A program made the translations under genes and the position numbers. From JANNSX01 sp963741525 (lineage in GTDB: Bacteria > Pseudomonadota > Alphaproteobacteria > Rhizobiales > Hyphomicrobiaceae), in the NCBI GenBank assembly GCA_963741525.1, contig CAVUIW010000016.1, positions 62,001 through 126,000 on the forward strand: a stretch of 64,000 nt of DNA. The letters are read 5' to 3'. The notes below the pieces were generated by a model. It ran no database searches. It saw nothing but the letters and a program-made list of their open reading frames with translations, and was not told where the DNA came from. Positions 25,982 through 33,089 of this stretch are shown one piece after another. Position 1 is the stretch's first letter. Each line of letters begins with the position of its first letter.

Positions 25982-26233
25982 CTAGGCACCTCGTCCTTCG
26001 TACCGAACGCTTACAGTGAAAATTTGGCCGTCTGGGCGCGTCAATTTGATCACGTGCGTCTCGTCACCTTCGGTTCTGAGCTTGTGTTCCGCGTTGATGT
26101 TCGTGAACGACGGCAACTGCGCATTAGCAAGACTGTCGCCCTCTCTTGGAAAGAGTTCGCACTTGAGGGCGTTCGTCAGCCATCGCGTCAGTTCATCTTT
26201 GATGCTGTCGGAGGCGAGGATAATGGGATGCAT
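25982..26233 (-). CDS. Small hypothetical protein
   Basis: This 83-residue soluble protein is not recognised. It begins MHPIILASDSIKDELTRWL, has a polar centre, and ends in a beta-like segment (THVIKLTRPDGQIFTVSVRYEGRGA). GGAGAG 5 nt before the ATG supports translation. Its base composition is a little lower in GC than its neighbours, in keeping with the accessory region around it. Confidence 0.6.
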   Translation of the reverse strand: MHPIILASDSIKDELTRWLTNALKCELFPREGDSLANAQLPSFTNINAEHKLRTEGDETHVIKLTRPDGQIFTVSVRYEGRGA

Positions 26234-26302
26234 TGGACTCTCCGCTATTGATCTGGCCGATCATAACTGAGTCGACCGAACGCATCGAACGCAACCGCCC
26301 AC

Positions 26303-27163
26303 TCACCCCGCCGCCAGCACCACCGCGCCACCACCGATCATGGCAATCGCCGCCCACTGCACGAGACCGATCCGCTCCTTCAGGATCACCCAGCCCAACA
26401 ACACCGTGACGACGCTGAAGCCCGCCGCGATCACCGCAGTGATCTCCGGGTTCGGCGTCGTGCTCCCGGCCGTCAGCGCGACATAGCCCAGCATGTCGGC
26501 GAGGCCCTGGGCTGCGAGGAAGGGCAGCCAGCGCGGCGGCACGCGGAGCGATTGGCCAAGCGCGGCCGCTATCACGAGTATCAGTACCAGTCCCGACAGG
26601 CGCCCGATCCATGCCGTCTGCACGGCACCGATGTGCGGCACGGCCGCCTGCCCGAGCAGGATCAACACCGCATAGAAGAGGCATGCGGCGACGGCGATCC
26701 AGAGTGTCTTGCGGAACTCGCGACCGCTGGTCTCAGCCGTGTCGCCACCCTCGCCTGCCGTTCGCGCGATGAGGACGCCGCCGGCGATCGCCACGAGCAT
26801 CGCCGCCCATTGCAGTGCCGACGGCCGGATACCGAACCCCACCATCACCAGGAGCACGAGCGCGGGATGCACGGCGGCGATCGGCGCCACCACGCTGACC
26901 GGCCCACGGGCAAGGCCGGTGTAGAGCAGCAGGCTCATGACGACGACGGCAAAGCCGTGGAGCATGGCGAGGGCAATTCCAGCCTCCGACCAGACGAGCG
27001 GCTCGCCATCGACGGCCACCCAGATGGTCATGGCGATTACGCCGACCAGCAGCACGGCGCCGTAGCTCGCCACGGCATTCGTCGCCCGCGTCGAGAAGCG
27101 GCCCATGAAATCGGCGGCGCCGAAACTCAGCACCGACACCAGGCCCAACAATGCTGCGTTCAT
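26303..27163 (-). CDS. EamA/DMT family transporter
   Basis: This 286-residue inner-membrane protein has ten hydrophobic helices arranged as two EamA repeats of five. The first repeat has SFGAADFMGRF at helix 1 and the P-V-S-V-V-A-P-I turn near helix 4. The second ends with VTVLLGWVILKERIGLVQWAAIAMIGGGAVVLA, the usual last pair of helices with a KERI loop. Substrate is unknown; relatives export amino acids or metabolites. It stands alone, with repeats upstream of its start. Confidence 0.88.
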   Translation of the reverse strand: MNAALLGLVSVLSFGAADFMGRFSTRATNAVASYGAVLLVGVIAMTIWVAVDGEPLVWSEAGIALAMLHGFAVVVMSLLLYTGLARGPVSVVAPIAAVHPALVLLVMVGFGIRPSALQWAAMLVAIAGGVLIARTAGEGGDTAETSGREFRKTLWIAVAACLFYAVLILLGQAAVPHIGAVQTAWIGRLSGLVLILVIAAALGQSLRVPPRWLPFLAAQGLADMLGYVALTAGSTTPNPEITAVIAAGFSVVTVLLGWVILKERIGLVQWAAIAMIGGGAVVLAAG

Positions 27164-27376
27164 TTCACGTGCCCCGCTGCGTCCCGATCATGATGGGACG
27201 TAGCAGGAGACGGCGCCGGCTCACAAGCTGCGCGCTCGCGACTGGAGGCGGTCGAAAAAACAGAGGCGGACGTGGCGCGGCGCTCCCCCCCAAAGGTCGC
27301 AAGAGTTCGAAGCGCTGCGGGCTTGAGCTCAAACCACTGCGCATCGTCGCTCTCGACCGCGCCACGTCCTTTCGCA

Positions 27377-27524
27377 GAGCACGTTCGGCGAAAGCCTGTC
27401 CGGCGAAGGCCGGTGGATCCCGGTTCGCCGTGAGAACGTGCTCAAACCAAGCAGAGCACGTTCCGGGAAAGCTTCCGGCGAAGGCCGGGATGGATACCGG
27501 TTCGCCGTGAGAACGTGCTCAAAG
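27377..27524. repeat. Two tandem GAGCACGTT-type palindromic repeats
   Basis: Two copies (27377-27446 and 27454-27524) each begin GAGCACGTT, contain a GGCGAAGGCCGG hairpin and a CGGTTCGCCGTGAGAACG segment, and end AACGTGCTCAAA. They differ mainly in the middle. They form the left half of a 545-bp gap without genes (27164-27708); the right half is the locus 3 two-hairpin element. Related GAGCACTTTCC repeats flank the binding-protein genes at 39.5 and 43.2 kb. Confidence 0.8.
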
Positions 27525-27530
27525 CCAAAC

Positions 27531-27697
27531 TAGTGGCCCGTCGCGCCTAAATCGCATCATGGCCGTGAGCGCTTTCGATTTAGGCGCGACATAAGGGCCA
27601 CTAGCGATATCATTGGCTTAGTGTGGCGTTCGAACGCGCCTTAGTTGACACGAACCTTGCCGCGGTACTGGTCAACTAAGGCGCGACGCCACACTAG
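27531..27697. repeat. Two-hairpin element, locus 3
   Basis: The first hairpin (27531-27604) has outer arms CTAGTGGCCC/GGGCCACTAG and a perfect 14-bp inner stem, TCGCGCCTAAATCG (27541-27554 with 27576-27589). After a 14-nt spacer, the second (27619-27697) has outer arms TAGTGTGGCG/CGCCACACTA and a perfect 15-bp inner stem, CGCGCCTTAGTTGAC (27635-27649 with 27671-27685). Both inner stems share CGCGCCT. The second hairpin begins with the same ATGGCT/TTGGCT-TAGTGTGGCGTT junction as locus 2. Confidence 0.88.
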
Positions 27698-27708
27698 CCA
27701 GACCCCTC

Positions 27709-27966
27709 TCAGCGCGTCGCGCACCAGACGGCCCAAACACACGCAGCCCCGATGCCGATCAGCGCCACGAGCCGTGCCAGATCAATCCCATCGAAAGGAT
27801 GCATCAGAAAAAGATGGGTAGCACTTGCCGGTCCCTGCTCATGAGCAGACACGGTGGCGCTAGACAACAGCAAACCTGCAACACCGGCAAGTGCAGAAAC
27901 GATACGCTTCGTGGATTTTTCCTCAGAACCGATGATGTCATGCGAGACGTGCGGCGACGCCCTCAC
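27709..27966 (-). CDS. Short HupE/UreJ-like membrane protein stub
   Basis: The frame encodes 85 residues from a GTG that overlaps the stop of the upstream hydrolase gene (GTGA), so it is translationally coupled. It shows a signal-peptide-like segment (VSALAGVAGLLLSSATVSAHEQG) then FLMHPFDGIDLARLVALIGIGAA. The HP-x-x-G-x-D pattern followed by a hydrophobic helix resembles the start of HupE/UreJ nickel permeases, which are about 190 residues. Only one of the usual six or so helices is present; the locus 3 hairpin element begins 12 bp after the stop. It may be a truncated permease or a small protein in its own right. Confidence 0.5.
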   Translation of the reverse strand: MRASPHVSHDIIGSEEKSTKRIVSALAGVAGLLLSSATVSAHEQGPASATHLFLMHPFDGIDLARLVALIGIGAACVWAVWCATR

Positions 27967-29147
27967 TTCATCACCTTCTTGCGATGGCCGAGCTTGTTGT
28001 TGGCGACCAGCGTGCCGAGCGTGTCGAGCACGACGCGGCAGGCGAGTTGCGCCGTATTGTCGTTGACGTCGTAGGGCGGCGAGACCTCCACCACCTCCAT
28101 GCCGCACAAGCCTTCAGCGGCGATCGTGTGGATGATCTCGAAGGCTTCGCGCGGCAGCAGACCGCCCGGCTCCGGCGAGCCGGTGCCCGGTGCGAAGCCC
28201 GGATCAATCGAGTCGATGTCGTAGGAAAGATAGACGGCCTTGCAGCCTTCCCACGCCATCTCGAGCGCGACCTCGGCGGCCTTCTTGGCCCCCATCTTCT
28301 CGATGTCGTGCATGGTCATGACGGACGTGCCTCGTTTGCGCGCGACCTCGGTGCCGGGGCGGTTGCCGTACCAGCCCCCGATCCCCATCTGCACGAGGTT
28401 TTTCGGATGGCAGTTGGCGAGGCCTATCTCGTGCATGCGGCTGTGGTTGCGATGGCTCGTCGCCGTGCCTTCGTTGGTCGTCCAGAACCACGGCGTCGTG
28501 TGCATGCGCTCATCCATATCCTTTTCCTGGATATCGATGTGGCGGTCGATGTGGATGATGCCGACATTGCCGTCGATGTGGGGCGCGATGCCGCGCACGT
28601 TCGGGAAGCCGAGGCTATGATCGCCGCCGCAGATGATCGGGAAGGCGCCGGAGGTGTAGATGTGGGAGACCGCCTTCGTCACCTGATCGAAGGTCTTCTC
28701 GATATTGCCGGGGATGACGAAGATGTCGCCGCCGTCGCAGAAGTCGAGCTCCTCGTAGATGTCGACACCGCCGTCGAACCAGTAGCCGTCGTAGAGGGCG
28801 GAGATCCGGCGCACCGCCTGCGGACCGAAGCGGGTGCCGGGCCGGTAGGTGGTGGCGGAGTCGAACGGTGCGCCGATGAAGCAAGCCTCGTAGTCGCCGA
28901 CCTTGCGGATGTCCTCGCAGTAGGGCGCCTTCATGAAGGTGTTGATGCCGGCGAAGGCCGGCTGATGCCCGCGGCTGAACAGCGAGATTGAACGGTCGAT
29001 GACGGAATCGGCGGCTTCGAGGCCGAGCTCGAGCGAGCGCTTCACTTCCGCCGTCTGCTGCTTCTGCGAGATGCGGGCCAGCGTCTCCATCGTCTGGGCG
29101 CCGTGCGTGTCCTTACGCTTGACGCCGCTGCTCTTCTTCGTTGCCAT
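27963..29147 (-). CDS. Arginase-family ureohydrolase, guanidine-hydrolase-like
   Basis: This 394-residue protein has the binuclear-metal motifs of the arginase/agmatinase family: GGDHSLGFP, DRHIDIQ and SYDIDSIDPGFAPGTGSPEPGG. It would normally be annotated agmatinase (SpeB). However, the second motif is DRHxD, not the usual DAHxD, and is followed by DMDERMHTTPWF. From memory this is the pattern of the Ni-dependent guanidine hydrolase GdmH (Synechocystis Sll1077), which also shares the long N-terminus and the GIGGWYGNRPG segment. Product would then be urea and ammonia from guanidine. A coupled HupE-like stub follows. No guanidine riboswitch was recognised upstream. Family membership is firm; the substrate is inferred. 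Confidence 0.85.
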   Translation of the reverse strand: MATKKSSGVKRKDTHGAQTMETLARISQKQQTAEVKRSLELGLEAADSVIDRSISLFSRGHQPAFAGINTFMKAPYCEDIRKVGDYEACFIGAPFDSATTYRPGTRFGPQAVRRISALYDGYWFDGGVDIYEELDFCDGGDIFVIPGNIEKTFDQVTKAVSHIYTSGAFPIICGGDHSLGFPNVRGIAPHIDGNVGIIHIDRHIDIQEKDMDERMHTTPWFWTTNEGTATSHRNHSRMHEIGLANCHPKNLVQMGIGGWYGNRPGTEVARKRGTSVMTMHDIEKMGAKKAAEVALEMAWEGCKAVYLSYDIDSIDPGFAPGTGSPEPGGLLPREAFEIIHTIAAEGLCGMEVVEVSPPYDVNDNTAQLACRVVLDTLGTLVANNKLGHRKKVMK

Positions 29148-29459
29148 GTGCTGCTTCCTTCGTGGGGTGGAACCTCTCGGGCCTCACGCCCGGCGCCGGC
29201 GGAGGGCGGGGTCAAGTGCCGGCGAACAATCGAGGCCATCAAAGCGCGACTTGGCCACGTCTGGCAAGCCGTCCCAGACCCTAGGAGTGCCGCCGTTCGC
29301 ACTTGCTAGCGACGGGCAGAATGCGGACCTGGTGCCGTCGGCGCTGGTGACCCATTCCGGAAGTCACAGGTCAACACGTGCGAAGTGCCGCAGTCCTTGG
29401 CTTGCAGGGACTAACGCCTTGTGATCAACTGCGCGTGCTCGATAGAGTGGGAGGAACAG
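29148..29459. other. Non-coding gap upstream of the ureohydrolase
   Basis: About 310 bp separate the hydrolase start from the gene remnants that follow. It should hold the hydrolase promoter on the minus strand, but I see no clear -35/-10 pair, riboswitch or repeat. Confidence 0.45.
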
Positions 29460-29590
29460 TTGTCCCACGACGATCACAACGACAAACGCTCTGAGCTTTC
29501 GCCGTTCGCACTGCGAGTGAAGGCTCTCGAAACACTGTTGGTCGAACGGGACCACGTCGATCAGGCAGTTCGTGATGCAATCAATTTTTT
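29460..29590 (+). pseudogene. 5' fragment of a nitrile hydratase alpha-subunit-like gene
   Basis: A good site GGGAGGA precedes a TTG start, and the first 40 or so codons read MSHDDHND, then LSPFALRVKALETLLVE and a VDQAVRDAI segment. That is the N-terminal helix pattern of nitrile hydratase (or thiocyanate hydrolase) alpha-type subunits. After INFF the similarity ends; the metal-binding CTLCSC region is absent. The frame then runs into the remnant of an unrelated gene, so this is a truncated relic. Confidence 0.6.
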
Positions 29591-29614
29591 TGCTAGCCTA
29601 ATAAGGTCGTTGGT

Positions 29615-29946
29615 CGCCCTGCCGAGGCTGCTGCACCGGGTGAAGCATAGTGGCTTCGTCGCGCGTCGTCCCAGCAATCGCCGGAAATTTCCGCCTGCTG
29701 ACCGGCCCGCCAATGGTCTTCATCAAGACAGCCGATAGTGGCCACGAGCGAAGGCTGGCCTTTTGCCCAACCTGCGGTACCCCCATCTACTCGGCTCCCG
29801 GTGACGACAATTCGCTGTACTTTGGATTGCGTGCCGGAGTACTGAAGCAATTCCGCGAGCTTGTGCCACAAGAGCAATACTGGACCCGATCTGCCTTGCC
29901 TTGGCTGCACGACCTGACTCGAATACCTGGCAGCGATGCCGAGTGA
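29615..29946 (+). pseudogene. Truncated GFA/CENP-V family gene
   Basis: The C-terminal two thirds of a GFA-domain protein is readable: FRLLTGPPMVFIKTADSG, AFCPTCGTPIYSAPG with the zinc-binding CxxC, and RSALPWLHDLTRIP. The N-terminal zinc ligands expected of the family are missing, and the reading frame shifts by one near 29660. It directly follows the nitrile hydratase fragment, so two broken genes are fused end to end. Confidence 0.65.
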
Positions 29947-30080
29947 GCAACAGGTGGCGCGCGATCAACCTTGGAGGTCATGTCGAAAGCGACTCACGAC
30001 TGCTTTTGCCCATCTCGCCCCGGAGTGTCGCGCGAATGTCTGCTCGATCCGGACTGCGGACGTGCGCGCTAAGACACCAC

Positions 30081-30861
30081 TCACACCCAGCCTGCGTCGA
30101 CGGTAAACTCCTGGCCCGAGCACATACGGGCATCGTCGGAAGCGAGGAACAGCACCATGCGGGCGAGATCAACCGGCATCAGGCGGCCGGCGAGGCATTG
30201 CATGCGGTCGATCGTTGCTTCGCCCTCGGGCGTCACCCATAGCTTCAACTGCCGTTCTGTCATCACCCAACCGGGGATGACCGTGTTGACGCGCACGCCT
30301 TGCTTGCCGAAATCGCGCGCCGCGCTGGTGGTCAGGCCATGCACCGCCGCCTTGCAGGCGGTGTAGACGGGATAGCCGCCGTTCTTCATCTTCCAGGAGA
30401 CCGAGCCGAAATTGATGATCGCATCCACCGCCTCGTTTGGCCATCTCGGGCGCGACCGCCTGGCAGGCGAAGAACATGTGGCGGAGCGTGACGGCGACAT
30501 ACTCGTCCCAGAAGGCCTCATCGACGACATCCCAGGCGTGCCGGTCATCGCGCGCGGCATTGTTGACGAGCACATCGATCGGCCCTTGCGCTGCAACGGT
30601 GTCCGCGATGACGCGCTTCAAGTCGGGGATGTTGCGGATATCGCAGGGGACGAAGCGCGGTTTGTTGCCGTGCTCTTTCGCGCAATTGTCCGCGAGCGCC
30701 GTGCTCGCCGCCTCGTCGATGTCGACGAAGGTCGTCTTGGCGCCTTGATGCGCGAAGCTTTCGGTGACGGCCGCCCCGATGCCGGAGCCGCCGCCCGTGA
30801 TGAAAACCGATTTGCCCTTGAGGCTCGGATAGTGCGCGAAGGCCGAGAGATCCATGATCAT
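30081..30861 (-). CDS. SDR dehydrogenase similar to D-xylose 1-dehydrogenase (one frame break)
   Basis: Read as one gene this gives about 259 residues. The N-terminal part has YPSLKGKSVFITGGGSGIGAA, the NAD loop, and VLVNNAARDDRH. The C-terminal part has INFGSVSW, YTACKAAVHGL with the catalytic Tyr and Lys, VIPGWVMTERQ and LFLASDDARMCSGQEFTVDAGW. This order closely follows Caulobacter XylB-type sugar dehydrogenases that make aldonolactones. The frame breaks near 30425-30432, where GGTGGATG should be GGTGATG; total length is one base over 260 codons. An IlvD/Edd sugar-acid dehydratase gene lies nearby on the same strand, which supports sugar oxidation. L-fucose or arabinose are alternatives. 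Confidence 0.82.
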
Positions 30862-30885
30862 GACCTTGTCTTGAAATTTTTCTGC

Positions 30886-32961
30886 TCAACTCAAGTCAGC
30901 GCCAAGCATGGCCACCTCGCGGCGGAACGGCAAGGCATCGCCCAAATCAGGCTCGTCGAGCTCGCGCGCATAGCGATGGCCGGCGTAAGTTGCCCAGGCG
31001 ATCGGGCCGGGTGCTTCCGCATCGCCGATGAGTTTGACGGAGCGGATGCCCTGATCCGTCCATTCGGGCTGACGCTGGCGAAGTGACTCGTAGAGGGCCG
31101 TGCTTCCCTGCCGCGAGGCGACCAGCACGACGCTCTCGCAGGCTAGTTGGGAGCGCGCATCGGTATACGTGCAATTGGTCTCGACGGCGTCGCGGTGAAT
31201 GGCAGCGAGCCCCCGGTTGAGGACGATGCCTACGCCGAGCGACACGAGCCGGCGATGGATTGCACCCTGCTCGAGCGTGTTTCGCGTCCATTCCGAGACG
31301 AAGGCGGATGGCGTCAGGAGTGTCACCCTGCAGCCCTTGCCGACCAGCAGCTCGGCGATGACGCCGCCCATGTAGTAGTGATCGTCGTCGAAGACGACGA
31401 CCTCGCCCTTGGGCAGACGCCCCTCCATGATGTCGTCCGGCGTGAAAACCGGCATGGCGGGATCGGCTGGAATGGGAATGACATGCTGGCGGGAAACACC
31501 ATCACTGCGCCAGATCGAGCCGGTCGCGATGGCCACATGCTCGATGCCGTAGGCCAGAATGTCATCGGCGGTGAGCGCGCTACTGGTGTAAATCTCGACA
31601 TTGGCGCGCTGGCTCAGCTGATACTGCCGGTAATCGGCGACGCGTCCCCAGGCGGCGAGGCCCGGCAGCAGCCGCTCGCGCGCCACCCGGCCGCCGATCG
31701 CGTCGCGTGCTTCCGCGACGGTGACATCGTAGCCGCGCTTGGCGAGCCCCAGCGCAGCCTCGAGCCCGGCTGGCCCCGCGCCGACGACGAGCACGCTCTG
31801 GCTCGCGCCCTTTGGGTTCATGCGCTCGGGATGCCAGCCCTTGCGCCACTCCTCCATGAAGGTCGGGTTCTGCGTGCAGCGCGAGATCGACATGGTCATG
31901 TCGCCCGAGATGCAGATATTGCAGCCGATGCATTCGCGGATGTCCTCGATGCGCCCCTCGTCTATTTTCTTCGGAATGAAGGGATCGGCGATCGAAGGCC
32001 TGGCCGCGCCGATGAAATCGAGCACGCCTTGGCGGATCATGCGCACCATGACGTCGGGGCTCGTGAAGCGGCCGACGCCGACGACGGGTTTCCCCGTCAG
32101 CTCGCGGATGCCCTTGACGAGCGCCTCCTGTGCCGCCTCCTCCTTGAAGCGGGAGGGGCCGGAGCAATCCTCCCAGGTGCCGTGCGCCAGATCCCAGCAA
32201 TCCGGCAGATCACGATTGAGCTCGATGAACTCGCGCACCTCGGCGTTGGAAAAGCCGAGGTCGCCGATCGTCTCGTCGAGGGAGACGCGCATCGTCAGCG
32301 CCATCGTAGCCCCGACGGCTTCGCGGATATCGGCCACGACCTCGCGGGCGAAGCGCGAGCGGTTCTCGATGCTGCCGCCGTACTCGTCGCTTCGATGGTT
32401 TGTCGCGCGGCTGAGGAAATGCTGGAAGATGCCGAAGCCATGCGCGCCGTAGAGGCAGATGAGATCAAAGCCGGCTGCGCGAGAGCGCCTGGCGGCGTTG
32501 ACGAACCAGCGCCTCAGATTGCGGATGTCGGATTTGTCGAGGGCACGGGCGGAGACGGGATCGCTCGTGAAGGTGCGGATCGGCAGCGCGGTCGGAGCCA
32601 GCGGCACCTCGCGGGTGTAGAGGTTGGGTCCGTTGATGCCCGAGTAGGCAAGCTGGATGCCGGCGAGCGCACCATGCGACTTCATCCGTTCCGACATTCG
32701 GGCAAGTCCAGGCAAGTCGGCATCGTCCCACAGCCTCAGCTCGATGAATGGCGTGATCTCGGAGGTGTGGTGCATCTCCGTCTGCTCGGTGAAGATAACG
32801 CCCCAGCCGCCCTCGGCCTTGACGCCACGCATGGCGGCTGCCGCCGATGGGTCGCGATAGCCGCCACCGTTGCAATGCGGCACCTGATAGAAGCGGTTCT
32901 TGGCGACGAGCGGCCCGATGGCGACAGGCTCGAAGAGAATGTCATATCTGGGATCGCGCAT
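30886..32961 (-). CDS. TMADH-like iron-sulfur flavoprotein (NADH:flavin oxidoreductase + FAD domain)
   Basis: This 691-residue protein matches trimethylamine/dimethylamine dehydrogenase along its length: an FMN-binding TIM barrel (RFYQVPHC, ending in C30, the Cys that holds FMN covalently in TMADH; RPSIADPF), a 4Fe-4S site (CIGCNICI plus a later CTQNP) near residues 335-360, and a C-terminal FAD/ADP domain (VLVVGAGPAGLEAA). Two of three aromatic cage residues of TMADH seem changed (the Tyr60 position is Gln, the Trp355 position is not Trp), so the substrate is probably not trimethylamine but another N-methyl or similar compound. The ATG at 32961 has GAGAGG 5 nt upstream. It lies 24 bp before the SDR gene, likely one operon. 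Confidence 0.85.
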   Translation of the reverse strand: MRDPRYDILFEPVAIGPLVAKNRFYQVPHCNGGGYRDPSAAAAMRGVKAEGGWGVIFTEQTEMHHTSEITPFIELRLWDDADLPGLARMSERMKSHGALAGIQLAYSGINGPNLYTREVPLAPTALPIRTFTSDPVSARALDKSDIRNLRRWFVNAARRSRAAGFDLICLYGAHGFGIFQHFLSRATNHRSDEYGGSIENRSRFAREVVADIREAVGATMALTMRVSLDETIGDLGFSNAEVREFIELNRDLPDCWDLAHGTWEDCSGPSRFKEEAAQEALVKGIRELTGKPVVGVGRFTSPDVMVRMIRQGVLDFIGAARPSIADPFIPKKIDEGRIEDIRECIGCNICISGDMTMSISRCTQNPTFMEEWRKGWHPERMNPKGASQSVLVVGAGPAGLEAALGLAKRGYDVTVAEARDAIGGRVARERLLPGLAAWGRVADYRQYQLSQRANVEIYTSSALTADDILAYGIEHVAIATGSIWRSDGVSRQHVIPIPADPAMPVFTPDDIMEGRLPKGEVVVFDDDHYYMGGVIAELLVGKGCRVTLLTPSAFVSEWTRNTLEQGAIHRRLVSLGVGIVLNRGLAAIHRDAVETNCTYTDARSQLACESVVLVASRQGSTALYESLRQRQPEWTDQGIRSVKLIGDAEAPGPIAWATYAGHRYARELDEPDLGDALPFRREVAMLGADLS

Positions 32962-33040
32962 GGGGGCCTCTCGTGTACGGGTGAGTAGCAAGCGGAACAC
33001 GACCATCGTCGGAAATGCGCTTCCGGGAAACTAAAGACTT

Positions 33041-33086
33041 GGGACGCCTTGCTTCGGCTTTCTAAAAGCCATCGCCTCGGCGTCCC
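33041..33086 (-). terminator. Hairpin downstream of the dehydratase gene
   Basis: GGGACGCC (33041-33048) pairs with GGCGTCCC (33079-33086), with an inner stem GGCTTT/AAAGCC-like around TCTA. It lies 3 bp past the dehydratase stop on the minus strand. There is no clean T-run, so terminator function is moderate in confidence. Confidence 0.5.
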
Positions 33087-33089
33087 GCC

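Noticed and set aside
29148..29459. A guanidine riboswitch before the ureohydrolase gene.
   Set aside because: I looked on the minus strand for the conserved hairpins and ACGR loops of known guanidine riboswitches and could not recognise them.
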